A stretch of 64,000 bases of DNA from Hymenobacter ginkgonis (GCF_009755225.1 NZ_WQKZ01000001.1:682001-746000), one strand, 5' to 3'; positions 22,561 to 32,298 are shown, counted from the first letter of the stretch. Program-made: numbers and translations. Notes: a model not told the origin generated them from the sequence alone.

Positions 22561-24924
22561 ATGAAACTCTTCAAGTCTGCCGACCTCATCCGTAAAAGCA
22601 AGCACATCAGCCGCGACCTGAGCTGGCTGCGGTTCAACTACCGGGTGCTCGACCAGGCGAAGGACCCCGCGCGCTCGCTCTTCGATAAGCTGCGATTTAT
22701 GAGCATTACCAGCTCGAACCTCGACGAGTTTTTTATGATTCGGGTGGGCTCGCTGTATAATTACCTCGACTACGGCAAGGAGCGCGTCGATTATTCGGGC
22801 CTGCGCGAATTGCCGTTTCGGCGCAAGCTGCTCGACTTTGCCCACCGCTTCGTCAACGACCAGTCGCTGACGTACATGAACGAGCTGAAGCCGCAGTTCG
22901 AGAAGCAGGGTTTCAGCATCCGGCGCATGGAAGAGCTGACCGAAGTGGAGTTGAAAAAGGTGGAAGGCTACTTCAAAAACACCGTTTTTCCGCTGCTCAC
23001 GCCGATGGTGTACGACTCGTACCACGGCTTCCCGCTCATCATCAACCAGGTGCTGACTTTTGGGGTGGTGACGCGCGAAATGGGCGCCGCCGAGGCCAGC
23101 CAGCACGCAGCGCCCGCCATGGCCACCCTACCCCCCGACGCGGAGAAGGGCCAGGAACGCCTCACGCTCGTGCAGATTCCGCAAAACCTGACGCGCTTTT
23201 TCGAAATTACCCGCAAGGACCGCGTCGTATTTGTGCCCATCGAGGAGATTGTGCGGGCCAACTTGCCTAAGCTGTTTCGCAACGTCGAAATCGTGTCGGC
23301 CGACTTGTTCCGCGCCACCCGCAACGGCGACTTTACGCTGGAAGAATCGGAAGACATCGACACCGACTTTATCAAAGAAATTCAAACGGGCCTCAAGACG
23401 CGGAAGCGGGGTAGGGTAGTGCGCGTGGAGGTCGAGCCCGACGCCTCGGCTTACATGATGAGCATCCTGCGCGAGCGCTGGAACATCGACAACGGTAACA
23501 TCTTCGTTATTCCGGTCTTGCTGGATATGAAGGGGTTGAATCAGATTTTGCGTTATCCTTCCTTCCGGGGCAAGGGCGCCAAGCTGCCCGCGCCGGTGCT
23601 GCCGCTGAGCTTGCCCGAAGGCGCCGAGGACAACATGTTTGAGTACCTCAAGCACCACGATGTGCTGCTGCACCACCCCTATAATTCAATTGAGCCGGTA
23701 GTGCGGCTGCTCGAACGCGCCGCCGAAGACCCGCAGGTGCTGGGCATCAAGCAAACGATTTATCGCCTGGCCGAAGACTCGCGCGTGACCGCCGCCCTGC
23801 TCAAAGCCGCCGAAAACGGCAAGCACGTTTCGGTGCTGTTTGAAGTGAAAGCGCGCTTCGATGAGGAGCGCAACATTCGGGAAGGGGCGCGGCTCGAAAA
23901 GGCCGGCTGCTTCGTCATCTATGGGGTAGGGAAGTACAAGACCCACACCAAGATGCTGATGATTATCCGCAAGGAAGGCGAAAAAGTGACGCGCTACGTC
24001 CACATCGGCTCGGGCAATTACAACGAGCAAACCTCGCGCCTTTACACCGACCTCAGCCTGCTTACGACCAACGACACGTACGGCCACGACGTGTCAGAAT
24101 TCTTCAACGTTATCACCGGTCACTCGCAGCCCGACGACTACGAATACCTCATCACGGCCCCGCGCGACATGCGCCAACAGCTTATTCACCTGATACGGGA
24201 GGAGGCTAAAAACGCCAAAAAAGGCCTGCCGAGCGGCATCGTCATCAAGATGAATTCGCTTGAAGACCGGGAGCTGATTGACGAATTTTACAAGGCTAGT
24301 AAGGCCGGCGTACCCATCCGGTTTATCGTGCGCGGCATTTGCTGCCTGCGGCCGGGCCGGGTAGGGCTGAGCGAGAACATCGAGGTGAAAAGCATTGTGG
24401 GCGAGTACCTGGAACACGCCCGCTTGCTGTATTTCCACCACGGCGGCGAGGCGCGCCTCTACGCCGGCTCGGCCGATGCGATGGTGCGCTCCTTCGACCG
24501 TCGCATCGAGGCTATCTTCTTAATTGTGAACCCGCAGCTGCGCCGCGAGGCTATCAACATCTTGCAACTCAACCTGCTCGATAACCAGAATAGCTACATC
24601 ATGCGCGAGGATGGCGCCTACATTCGGCAGCAGCCCGCTGCGGGCGAGCCGGTGGTCAATATTCACCGCGATTTCTACCGCCGCCCCGACGAAGCCCAGA
24701 TGGCCCAGGCCACGCCCGATGGCCTGCTGGCCCTGCTGCGCGAGCAAGCCGCCCAGCGCGTGCGCCTGGCCGCCGAGCTAGCCGCGGCCGAAGCCGCCGC
24801 AACTGCCCTACCCCCCCTTGTCGAAGACGGGGCCGATAGCTTCGGCCAGGGCGAAGCCCTCATGCAGGATGAAGTTGATAATGAAGCTGATATCGCCAAT
24901 ATTGTAGTGGACGAAACGGCGTAG
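22561..24924 (+). CDS. ppk1: Polyphosphate kinase 1
   Basis: A 787-residue PPK1, which reversibly builds inorganic polyphosphate from ATP. The N-terminal domain (SRDLSWLRFNYRVLDQAKD, SNLDEFFMIRVGSL) and head domain are complete. The catalytic C domains carry phosphoryl-accepting His462 (KTHTKM), GSGNYNEQTSRLYTDLSL, and the second-domain RGICCLRPG and HHGGEARLYAGSADAM. The C-terminus is extended by about 90 residues of Ala/Glu-rich, poorly conserved sequence. It converges with the Ppx/GppA gene over palindrome copy 4; the two together set polyphosphate levels. CTACCCCC copies lie at about 23128 and 24808. Confidence 0.96.
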   Translation: MKLFKSADLIRKSKHISRDLSWLRFNYRVLDQAKDPARSLFDKLRFMSITSSNLDEFFMIRVGSLYNYLDYGKERVDYSGLRELPFRRKLLDFAHRFVNDQSLTYMNELKPQFEKQGFSIRRMEELTEVELKKVEGYFKNTVFPLLTPMVYDSYHGFPLIINQVLTFGVVTREMGAAEASQHAAPAMATLPPDAEKGQERLTLVQIPQNLTRFFEITRKDRVVFVPIEEIVRANLPKLFRNVEIVSADLFRATRNGDFTLEESEDIDTDFIKEIQTGLKTRKRGRVVRVEVEPDASAYMMSILRERWNIDNGNIFVIPVLLDMKGLNQILRYPSFRGKGAKLPAPVLPLSLPEGAEDNMFEYLKHHDVLLHHPYNSIEPVVRLLERAAEDPQVLGIKQTIYRLAEDSRVTAALLKAAENGKHVSVLFEVKARFDEERNIREGARLEKAGCFVIYGVGKYKTHTKMLMIIRKEGEKVTRYVHIGSGNYNEQTSRLYTDLSLLTTNDTYGHDVSEFFNVITGHSQPDDYEYLITAPRDMRQQLIHLIREEAKNAKKGLPSGIVIKMNSLEDRELIDEFYKASKAGVPIRFIVRGICCLRPGRVGLSENIEVKSIVGEYLEHARLLYFHHGGEARLYAGSADAMVRSFDRRIEAIFLIVNPQLRREAINILQLNLLDNQNSYIMREDGAYIRQQPAAGEPVVNIHRDFYRRPDEAQMAQATPDGLLALLREQAAQRVRLAAELAAAEAAATALPPLVEDGADSFGQGEALMQDEVDNEADIANIVVDETA

Positions 24925-24940
24925 TAGATTGGATACATAA

Positions 24941-25040
24941 AAAAGCCCGTCCTGCTGAGCTTGTCGAAGCATCTCTACTGGTTAGCAATCCTAACGACTG
25001 CGGCAGAGATGCTTCGACAAGCTCAGCAGGACGGGCTTTT
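24941..25040. repeat. Interspersed palindrome, copy 4
   Basis: Perfect 36-bp arms beginning AAAAGCCCGTCCTGCTGAGC and continuing through CGAAGCATCTCT, with a 28-base loop containing GTTAG and CTAACGACTGCGG. It lies exactly between convergent ppk1 and ppx (16 and 21 bases from each), with A/T runs outside, so it should end both transcripts. The outermost part differs from other copies (GCCCGTCC in place of GAACGTCA) yet is paired. Confidence 0.92.
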
Positions 25041-25061
25041 TAAGTACAGCTTCTAGCCTAG

Positions 25062-26039
25062 CTACACCAGTGGCCCGTTCTCCACGTCGGCTACCGGCAG
25101 AATGCTGGGGTGCACGCTGGGGCTTATTTCGTCGAAATACTGCTCGAACAGCGCCTGGAGCATGCCATCTTTCAGGCCGATGTCGGGCACTATCATACTG
25201 CTGACGCCGGCCCAATCCATGGCCGCTAGGTAGATGTGGCCGGCGGGCACGATAACGTCGGCCCGGTCGGGGTTGAGCATGGCCACGTTTACGCGCTCGT
25301 TCATGTTCATAGTGCCCAAGCGGTCCAGAATGGCTTGCACGCTGCGCTTGGTCACGGGTTTCGTTGGCGCGGCCGGCGACATGCTGTAAATCTTGTTGAT
25401 GTTGCCGCCCGTGCCAATGGCGCGCGTAACGTGGTAGCGGCGGGCGTTTTCGCGCACCCAGACTTCCATGCGCTGCCAGAGGCCGTTCATTTCCTCCACG
25501 GTGCGGCCGCTTTCTTCCTGCTGCATCCGGCGGATGGAGCCGATTTCGAACGACTGCGCCGCCACCTTGCGGCGGTCGTGGTAGATATTAAACTCGGTGC
25601 TACCCCCGCCCACGTCGATGTGCAGGTAGTGGCGGTTGTCTTCCAGCAGGTGCTCGATAACGCGGTTGATGTATTCGGCCTCGGCCTGGCCATCAATCAC
25701 GCGAATGTCGAGGCCCAGCTCTTGCTGCACGCGCGCGGCCACGGCCGCGCCGTTGCTGGCCGTGCGCATGGCCGAGGTGGCGCAAATGAGGTGGTGCGAC
25801 ACCTCGTGCACCTCCATCAGCAGCTTAAGCGAGTGCAGAAACTTGACGAACTTATCGGCCTTGTGCGGCGGAATTTCGCCGGAGGCAAATACGTCTTCGC
25901 CCAAGCGCAGGGGGTAGCGCACATACTCGACGCGCTTGAGGCGGTAGCGCCCATTGAAAAAAAGCACCGCCGAAATCTGGCAGCGCACGGCGTTAGAGCC
26001 AATGTCGATGGCGGCGAGCTTAGTCAGCTGATACTCCAT
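25062..26039 (-). CDS. Exopolyphosphatase / Ppx-GppA family phosphatase
   Basis: A 325-residue protein of the Ppx/GppA actin-like ATPase fold, removing terminal phosphate from polyphosphate or from pppGpp. Phosphate-1 motif AIDIGSNAVR (residues 9-18), a conserved Glu region (VIDGQAEAEYI), phosphate-2 motif DVGGGSTEF and a GTGGNINKI segment are present. It is the short form without the C-terminal HD domain. Beside ppk1 it most likely acts on polyphosphate. Confidence 0.9.
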   Translation of the reverse strand: MEYQLTKLAAIDIGSNAVRCQISAVLFFNGRYRLKRVEYVRYPLRLGEDVFASGEIPPHKADKFVKFLHSLKLLMEVHEVSHHLICATSAMRTASNGAAVAARVQQELGLDIRVIDGQAEAEYINRVIEHLLEDNRHYLHIDVGGGSTEFNIYHDRRKVAAQSFEIGSIRRMQQEESGRTVEEMNGLWQRMEVWVRENARRYHVTRAIGTGGNINKIYSMSPAAPTKPVTKRSVQAILDRLGTMNMNERVNVAMLNPDRADVIVPAGHIYLAAMDWAGVSSMIVPDIGLKDGMLQALFEQYFDEISPSVHPSILPVADVENGPLV

Positions 26040-26264
26040 CGGGCAAAGGTAGGGTAGGGGCGAAGGGTAGCGCGCCTAGTTTTTACCAATAATTAGGTTG
26101 AGGACCAGCGTGGCCATCACGATTTTGGCTTTGGCTCGGCGCCCGGCGATGCACAGCGCGCGGGCCACAAGCGCGTGAGCAGTTGGGCGCCGCGAGCCGA
26201 CAGGCCGGTAAAGGCCGCCGTTGCGGTGGAGGAAAGCGGCTATAAATAGAGGCAAACGGGAGCT

Positions 26265-27518
26265 TTAAAACAACTCCCCCAGGTTCAGCGACAGCCCATG
26301 CGAGCCGTCAAGCCCAAACCCGTAGTCGATGGCCAGGTTGGTGCGCGAGGCTTTGTTGAGGCTCAGGCGGAGGCCGCCGCCGAGGGCGGGCACTACTTTT
26401 TCGAACTGGCCATCCTCGACCCGGCCACGCACTACGTTTAGCTCCGTCACGCTCTGGGCATTGGTGAAGACTACGCCGCCTAGTAAGCGGTTGCGGGTGA
26501 GGCCAAAGCGGTATTCGGCCTCGCCATACACGAAATTTTTGCCTCGAAAGCGCCCCTGAATAAAGCCGCGCCCGGTGTTGCCGTACATGTCCCAGCCCGT
26601 GGCGGGCAAGTCGAGAAAGGGCGGATTGCCCCGCAGGGTAAGCGCATTATACGACCACAGCGCCAAGATATTGGGTGAGCTAGGCGAAGGATGCAGATAG
26701 AGGCGGCCTTCGAGCAGCAGCGATTGGTAGTTGGTGTCGCTGCCCAGCGCTTGGAGATTGGGCCGGTACTGGGCATTGAGCAGGTAGCCGCCCTGCGGAT
26801 TGATGGCATTGCCGCGGCTATCGTGCAGCAGGCTAAAAACCGGCCCCGACGAACGCGACTCGCCCGCCACGCCGTAGCTGTAGCGCGAAATAGTGGCTAC
26901 CTCGCGCCGACTGTTGCGGCTCACAATATCCCAGTGGTCGTCAAGCTGATAGCCCAGCCCCGCGTACCAATCGGGGGCAATGCGGTGAAAGGCCGTTTGG
27001 TAAAGCCGTAGGTATTTATAATCCATCGACACCACGCCGCCGGTGGTAGAAGTGTACATGCCCAGCCCATAGGTGCTTTGTGGATAGCGCATGAGGCGCC
27101 AGTCGCCCACAAAATTCCACGTGTTGCTGGGCGCCCACACCGACGACGTAAGCGTAAAAATCAGCTGTTGGTGCAGGGTGTATTCGGCCGCGCCCACCAC
27201 CGTAGATACGTTGGCCGCGGGCCGTCGAAAAGCCAGGTTGAGCGCCACCTCGGCCACGCCGCCGGTTTGCTGCGAGTAGCCCACCACCGGCACCAGCAGC
27301 AGCACGTGGTGGCCGGGCCGCAGCCCCAGCGAGTCGTGCGGGGGTAGGCGGCCATAGAAGTGGTGCGCCACATCGGCCACATCGAGCGGGGGCAGCGCGC
27401 TAGCCGGCTGCCCAAGCAAGGGGGTAGGGGCTTGGGCCCAGCCCGCGTGGGCGAGCAGGCTTAGCAGCGCGCCGCCCCAGCGCAAGCGCTGCAACCAGGA
27501 AAATAGAGAATTTGCCAA
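26265..27518 (-). CDS. BamA/TamA-like outer membrane beta-barrel protein (surface antigen type)
   Basis: A 417-residue protein with signal peptide (residues 1-29, ends GWAQA) and about 340 residues of alternating beta-strand pattern. No POTRA repeat is obvious. The C-terminal 150 residues (YGEAEYRFGLTRNRLLGGVVFTNAQ, RTNLAIDYGFGLDGSHGLSLNLGELF) match the Omp85 barrel, and the final Phe is the recognition residue for the Bam machinery. It may assemble or export another surface protein. The next gene upstream encodes a second Omp85-type barrel; both are on the minus strand, 185 bases apart. Confidence 0.85.
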   Translation of the reverse strand: MANSLFSWLQRLRWGGALLSLLAHAGWAQAPTPLLGQPASALPPLDVADVAHHFYGRLPPHDSLGLRPGHHVLLLVPVVGYSQQTGGVAEVALNLAFRRPAANVSTVVGAAEYTLHQQLIFTLTSSVWAPSNTWNFVGDWRLMRYPQSTYGLGMYTSTTGGVVSMDYKYLRLYQTAFHRIAPDWYAGLGYQLDDHWDIVSRNSRREVATISRYSYGVAGESRSSGPVFSLLHDSRGNAINPQGGYLLNAQYRPNLQALGSDTNYQSLLLEGRLYLHPSPSSPNILALWSYNALTLRGNPPFLDLPATGWDMYGNTGRGFIQGRFRGKNFVYGEAEYRFGLTRNRLLGGVVFTNAQSVTELNVVRGRVEDGQFEKVVPALGGGLRLSLNKASRTNLAIDYGFGLDGSHGLSLNLGELF

Positions 27519-27703
27519 GTGAATGCGCCGGCCGGCGCCGGCGCCAACTTCACCAAAAAGCTGGGGCCGGCGCTAGCGCCCGATAGACTGCCGAACCAGG
27601 CAAAGGTTCAACGGCGGCCGACGGGGCGCCGCAAACTATCGGCCAGGGCGGCTAGTGCGTCGGCGAGCGGCGGCTGCGCCTGGCCGAAGGCCGGGGGGTA
27701 GGG

Positions 27704-30700
27704 CTATTTGTCGATGCGAAAACCCAGGCCGAACTGCACCAAGCTGTTCTCCTCCGACACCTGGTACGACACCGAAAAGGCCAGCGTTTCCACTACCGGC
27801 GCCAAGTAGAAGCCGCCGCCGTAGCCCGTGTGCCAGCCGCCCGGCGAGGCGTCCTGGTAGTACACCCGGCCCTGGTCGAAGAAGCCAAACACGCCGTAGT
27901 AGAAGGGCAAAAAGTGGTTTTTGCTCTGGCCCAAGGCCAAGCGCAACTCGGAGTTGTAGTACAGGCTGGCATCGCCGGTGAAGCGGTTGCGGTAGTAGCC
28001 GCGCAGGTTTTCGGCCAAGCCCAGGCTAGTGAGCTTGTAGAACGGAATGGCCGAATCGGGGCCGTAGTTCTTGGCCCCGCCCCCTTTCAGGGCCAGCGTG
28101 ATGGGGATGCCCAACCGGGCCGTGCCCAAGTACTCGGCTGAGGCTTGGGTGAGGCCAAAGCGGCGCTTATCGCCGGTCAGTTGCTGGTACGAATCGTGGC
28201 GCACCACCAAGCGCACGCCGCGCTGGGCAAAGACTTTGCGGTTGCGCAGGTCGATGTCGAGCAGCGCGTTCAGGCCAATGAGGCGCTGGTTGTCGGCGTT
28301 GGGCCGGTTAAAGCGAGTAGAATCAGCGGCGTACAGCTCCCGGCCCAGCTCGCTGCTCAGGGCGTAGTCGGTGTTGTAGTACTCGTAGCTGGAGCCGAAG
28401 CGGAATACGCTGCGCTGCCAAAAAATACGCTCGCCAAATGCGCTCACCGTGAAGCCTTTGTAGCGGGCGCGGTAGTATTTAGCGTCGTATAAATCTTGGC
28501 TAATCTGGGTGCTGTTGCCGATGCCAAAGTAGTTGTAGAACGGAAAATAATTGCCGTAGCTCACCTCCGCCCCTATATCAACCTTGCCAATGGCGTAGCG
28601 GTGGCGCGTGCTGCCCGTGAGCTGAAACTGCCCGCCAGTCGAGGTTTGCAAGTTGAAATCGTAGCGGTTTTTGTAGTCGGGCTTGCGGAAGCCCTGGCGC
28701 ACAAACCCTACCCCCAAGCTGAGGCCGAAGCCGTCGTTGCGGTTATAAAACAGGCCGGCCCGCGGCGCGTAGCTGTTAAACTCAAACGCCTCGCGGTCAT
28801 ACAAATTCACGTCGCGGCGGGCCGAGCGGCGGTCGTCAGTTTCGGGGCCGGCAGCCAGGTCGGTGCCGGGCGTATCGTACACCTTGGTGAGGGCGCGCAG
28901 GCCGGAAGCGCGCGAGTCGTCGGCAATCCGGTCCTTGCCCGCGCCGCCCACCACGTGCACGAGTATACTGTGCTTGCTACCCTGGCCGGTTATCTGAAAA
29001 ATATCCTTGCCATCGAGGCCGTAGAGGGCAATTTCCTCCGTTTCTTTCGGCTCGAAGGTGCGGTCGAACAAGGCGGGGCCGTTAACTTCTTCGGTATCGC
29101 CCTTGCGGTCAAATTCCTGCACGCGTACCCTACCCCCCGCCAGGCGCTCGACCCGGAAAATCTCGGCTTCGTTGGACCCCACTACATCCACGCGCCGGGC
29201 TAGCAGCCGGTAGTAGCGGTCGAGGGCCTGGGGCAATTCTTGCACGCGGGCTTTAAGCTTGCGGTTGATTTCCTGGCCCGACAGCGGCTGGATTTCGGCG
29301 GGCAGCGTGGCCGTGGCCTCGTCAATTACGGCGGGGGTAAGCTGGGTCTGCAAGTACTTAGCCGTGGCCTGCCAGTCGGCGCGCGTGAGGCTTTGCAGCA
29401 GGAAGCGGTCGAGGTGGCGGGCCGGCCAGTTTAGGCTCTTCATGTCCCCAAATTCATCCTGAAAATCCTCAATGCTAGGCACCGCCCACTCGCGGTTGGC
29501 GAGGTAGGTCAGCAGGCCATTCCAAAGCGTAAAGGCCTGGTCGCGGTCGCGCGGAATAGGGCGGTAAACCAAGCCCTTGCCTTCTTTGTAGCCGGCCCAT
29601 TTCCAGTTATCCTCGTGCTTGCCAAAGTCGGCCACCAGCATGTCGAAAGCGCGAGCACGGGCCAGGGCCGGGGCGTCAATGCGGTTGTTATGGTCTTTGT
29701 ACAGCTTGCGAAAAAAACCGTAGCTGCGCGTCACCTCGTCCGATTTGCCGAAGCCCGGTAGGTTAGGCTTGGGGTCCTCGGGCCGGTCTTCCAGGGTGCC
29801 GAGCAGGCCGGCATATTCCTGGCGGTAGGGGCCGAGCTGGTTGTTGTCGGGTAGGCGAAACAAGCGCGGCCGGGCGTGCAAGATGTCGGTGTGGTCGAGC
29901 AGCGCGCTGATGGGCAGCGCTGAATACGGGTTTGCCGTGGCCGTAATATCCTTCAGAATGGGCGCCACAAACGACGTGCGCAGCTCGGGGGGTAGGATGG
30001 TCGTGACATCCTTATCCACGGAGCGGAAAACGTATTCCGTGCTGTCGGCCGCGATGAGCTTAAGCGAGGTTGTCTGGCGCCCGCCGCCCCGGCCAAAGGG
30101 CCGCAAACCGCCTTTTTCGGTGTTCAAATCCAGCGTCTTGACTGCCACTGGCTGCAGCCAAGCAGTGCGGTAAAGCGAGCCCAGAAAAAAGCGCTTCGAG
30201 CGGCCCGCCGTGTATTCGGGCCCCGGCACCACGGTAGTCGTAGGCTGCCAAGGCGCATTGGGCTGCTGCTCGGCTGGCGTTTTGGCCACACCAGGGCACT
30301 CGGTGATAAAGGAATTAACCGGCACCCGCGCGGCCGTATCGGTGGCGCAGGGCGAGCGAAAGAGCGTGCCGGTGTAGGCTACTTGGGCGGGCTGGCCAGT
30401 GCCAGCGAAGGTATAGAAGCGGCTCTTCACCGTGCCATCGGCGTAGTAGTCGAGGGCGGCGAAGCCTGCCTCCTTTTCATTGAACAGCGACTGCCCGCCT
30501 ACCCCCACGTGCTGGCTCGACACGAAGCTGCCGGCCACCACGTGGTAGTTGCCCTGAAAGGGCGTCAGCTGCAAAGAATAGTCGTGCGAGGCCGCGTACA
30601 CTACCCCCGGGTTCGTGCGCAAGGCGTTGCTGAGTAGCTCTTTGCGCAGTTCCTGGTAGCGCGGGTTGGCCAGGTCGCGGGGCGAGCCCACGTTTTGGCG

Positions 30701-31432
30701 ATAGGCCGCGTACACCGTGCCCAGCACGGGGGGCAGGAAGTGGCGGCTGAGTGGCTCGTGGCCGCCGTACACGCCGTTGGTCACGACCGGGTGGTGGCCC
30801 ACCAGCAGCAGGTTTTTGCCCTTGGTATCGTCGATAATATCCTGTAGCTGCTCGCGAAACTCCTCCTTAGTCAGCGTTTTGCAATCGATGTCGGGGGCTT
30901 CTGGCCGGTCGTAGGGATGGGTAAACCACGGCGTGTTGAGAGCCACCAAGCGCACCAGCGGAGCCACGTCTACCACCTCGGGGCCGGGGCAGCCGTTGGT
31001 GGGTACGAAGGCATTTTGACCGGGTAACTGCTTTTCAATGTATTTCTCGAGGCGGCGCACGGCCTTCAGGCCCTCGCGGCCCGAATTAGCCCAGTCTTTA
31101 TCGCCGGGCACGAAGTAGATTTTGCCCAGCGGCAGCCCTTTCACGAGGCCAATAAAAGCATCGGCCCGGCTTTTTTCGGACTGCGAAAGGGCAGTATCTT
31201 TTTTAGTAGCTAAGCCCTCATTGCCCACGATATCCCCCAGATGCACCACCGTAAAGGGCGTTTGCTGTTGCTCCAACACCTGGCGCAGCAGGTTGAGGCG
31301 AGCGATAGGCAGCTCGCCCTGCGCCGTATTGCCCAGCAAAAAAACAGTGTGGGCCGGCGGGCTGGTTTGGGCAGAAACAGGCTGGCAAACCAGCCCGCAC
31401 ACAGTTAGCCAAGTGAGGAAAAGTAGACGCAT
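27704..31432 (-). CDS. Metallophosphoesterase fused to an Omp85-type outer membrane barrel
   Basis: A 1242-residue fusion. Signal peptide: residues 1-21 (ends VSAQ). Residues about 25-340 form a calcineurin-like phosphoesterase: the HLGDIVGNEG metal motif, GDKDWAN in place of the usual GNHDW, and VGHHPVVTNG with histidine ligands. A middle region (about 400-850) of unknown fold contains RDRDQAFTLWNGLL and EDNWKWAGY, typical of this Bacteroidota fusion. The C-terminal 380 residues are an Omp85/BamA-like barrel ending VQFGLGFRIDK; the terminal residue is Lys, not the usual aromatic. Start moved to 31432, where the signal peptide begins. Substrate of the phosphoesterase is unknown; it would act at the cell surface or in the periplasm. 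Confidence 0.88.
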   Translation of the reverse strand: MRLLFLTWLTVCGLVCQPVSAQTSPPAHTVFLLGNTAQGELPIARLNLLRQVLEQQQTPFTVVHLGDIVGNEGLATKKDTALSQSEKSRADAFIGLVKGLPLGKIYFVPGDKDWANSGREGLKAVRRLEKYIEKQLPGQNAFVPTNGCPGPEVVDVAPLVRLVALNTPWFTHPYDRPEAPDIDCKTLTKEEFREQLQDIIDDTKGKNLLLVGHHPVVTNGVYGGHEPLSRHFLPPVLGTVYAAYRQNVGSPRDLANPRYQELRKELLSNALRTNPGVVYAASHDYSLQLTPFQGNYHVVAGSFVSSQHVGVGGQSLFNEKEAGFAALDYYADGTVKSRFYTFAGTGQPAQVAYTGTLFRSPCATDTAARVPVNSFITECPGVAKTPAEQQPNAPWQPTTTVVPGPEYTAGRSKRFFLGSLYRTAWLQPVAVKTLDLNTEKGGLRPFGRGGGRQTTSLKLIAADSTEYVFRSVDKDVTTILPPELRTSFVAPILKDITATANPYSALPISALLDHTDILHARPRLFRLPDNNQLGPYRQEYAGLLGTLEDRPEDPKPNLPGFGKSDEVTRSYGFFRKLYKDHNNRIDAPALARARAFDMLVADFGKHEDNWKWAGYKEGKGLVYRPIPRDRDQAFTLWNGLLTYLANREWAVPSIEDFQDEFGDMKSLNWPARHLDRFLLQSLTRADWQATAKYLQTQLTPAVIDEATATLPAEIQPLSGQEINRKLKARVQELPQALDRYYRLLARRVDVVGSNEAEIFRVERLAGGRVRVQEFDRKGDTEEVNGPALFDRTFEPKETEEIALYGLDGKDIFQITGQGSKHSILVHVVGGAGKDRIADDSRASGLRALTKVYDTPGTDLAAGPETDDRRSARRDVNLYDREAFEFNSYAPRAGLFYNRNDGFGLSLGVGFVRQGFRKPDYKNRYDFNLQTSTGGQFQLTGSTRHRYAIGKVDIGAEVSYGNYFPFYNYFGIGNSTQISQDLYDAKYYRARYKGFTVSAFGERIFWQRSVFRFGSSYEYYNTDYALSSELGRELYAADSTRFNRPNADNQRLIGLNALLDIDLRNRKVFAQRGVRLVVRHDSYQQLTGDKRRFGLTQASAEYLGTARLGIPITLALKGGGAKNYGPDSAIPFYKLTSLGLAENLRGYYRNRFTGDASLYYNSELRLALGQSKNHFLPFYYGVFGFFDQGRVYYQDASPGGWHTGYGGGFYLAPVVETLAFSVSYQVSEENSLVQFGLGFRIDK

Positions 31433-31460
31433 AGGTGAAGAAATAATGTAGTCCTTACGC

Positions 31461-31494
31461 AAAAAAACACTCCCGGGGTATACCCAGAAGTGTT
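31461..31494 (-). terminator. Terminator of the family 2 glycosyltransferase gene
   Basis: On the minus strand AACACT...AGTGTT with an inner CTGGGTA-TACCCCGGG pairing is followed by seven Ts. It sits 43 bases after the glycosyltransferase stop and just before the phosphoesterase start. Confidence 0.75.
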
Positions 31495-31536
31495 TCGATA
31501 GAGAAGAGATAAAGTAACTGATTACTTATCTACAAG

Positions 31537-32298
31537 CTACTTGCTAGGCTCGGCAATGCCAAGCGCCCGCAACTGGGCAGCATATTTGTCATAAATGACC
31601 TGTAAATCAGCATTGTGCTTGGCTGCATCGACGCCCTGGCTGGTATTGCTAGCGTGGAAGCGGTGGAGGTGGCTGATATGGGGGCACACCACCGGCAGGT
31701 GCCCAGCCAGCAAAAAGCGCACGTAGAGGTCCAGGTCTTCGGCCATGGGCAGTTCGGCATCGTAGCCGCCCACGTCGTCGAGTAGCTTTTTGGTGTAGCA
31801 CACGTTGCCCTGAATAAAGTGCTCGGCCCGGAAAATAGCTTGCAGCATAGCCGTGGGCGAATCGAATTGCCAGGCGTAGTAATCTTCGCTGGGTAGGTAG
31901 CGGCCGTGCTCGTCCACGCGCAGGAAATCGGCTACCAGCCAGGGCCGGTCGGGGTTGGCTTGAATTTGGGCGGCGTAGTGGTAGAGGGTGCGCTGCAACA
32001 GCAGGTCGTCGTCGTCGAGCGGCACAATCCAGGCGTCGGCCGGGGCTTCCTTGCTAAGCTCGTTGCGGGCAAAGCCGGGCCGGCGATTGGCGGGGTCGTG
32101 CCAGTGGCGAAGTGGGGGGTAGGGCTGGGTAGCCGCTTGCTGCAAGAAGGCGGTAGTGCCGTCGCTCGACCCGTTGTCATAGAGCAGATGCTCAAGCGAA
32201 AAATCTAGTGGCGCGCTGATGCTGGCGCGCACGCTGGCCACGGTTTCGGGCAGCAGGTCGCGCCGCTGGTGGGTAGGGGTGATAACGGTAAAATGCAT
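31537..32298 (-). CDS. Family 2 (GT-A) glycosyltransferase
   Basis: A 253-residue GT2-type transferase that uses a nucleotide-sugar. The N-terminal FTVITPTHQRRDLLPETVASV segment is the Rossmann-like start of GT-A enzymes; the DXD-type motif is LDDDD (about residue 97), and the acceptor/base region is AEDLDLYVRFL. No membrane segments are seen. Acceptor unknown; cell-surface polysaccharide is most likely. The start at 32298 begins at the conserved strand; the longer frame adds a non-conserved 34 residues. Confidence 0.88.
   Translation of the reverse strand: MHFTVITPTHQRRDLLPETVASVRASISAPLDFSLEHLLYDNGSSDGTTAFLQQAATQPYPPLRHWHDPANRRPGFARNELSKEAPADAWIVPLDDDDLLLQRTLYHYAAQIQANPDRPWLVADFLRVDEHGRYLPSEDYYAWQFDSPTAMLQAIFRAEHFIQGNVCYTKKLLDDVGGYDAELPMAEDLDLYVRFLLAGHLPVVCPHISHLHRFHASNTSQGVDAAKHNADLQVIYDKYAAQLRALGIAEPSK

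Noticed and set aside
25236..26057. 273-codon plus-strand open frame opposite the Ppx/GppA gene
   Set aside because: It is an antisense shadow: rich in His, Ala, Val and Gly as expected from the complement of GC-rich codons, with no domain. Similar shadows opposite the phosphoesterase fusion (28496-29203), the outer membrane factor (34499-35233) and pfkA (59466-60191) were left out for the same reason.
26076..26264. Open frame of 62 codons directly after, and in frame with, the stop of the barrel gene at 26265 (minus strand), ending in a hydrophobic segment
   Set aside because: The barrel protein already ends in the typical terminal Phe, the extension has no start codon of its own in its first 49 codons, and its sequence matches nothing known. 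Most likely chance openness in GC-rich DNA; stop read-through is not supported.
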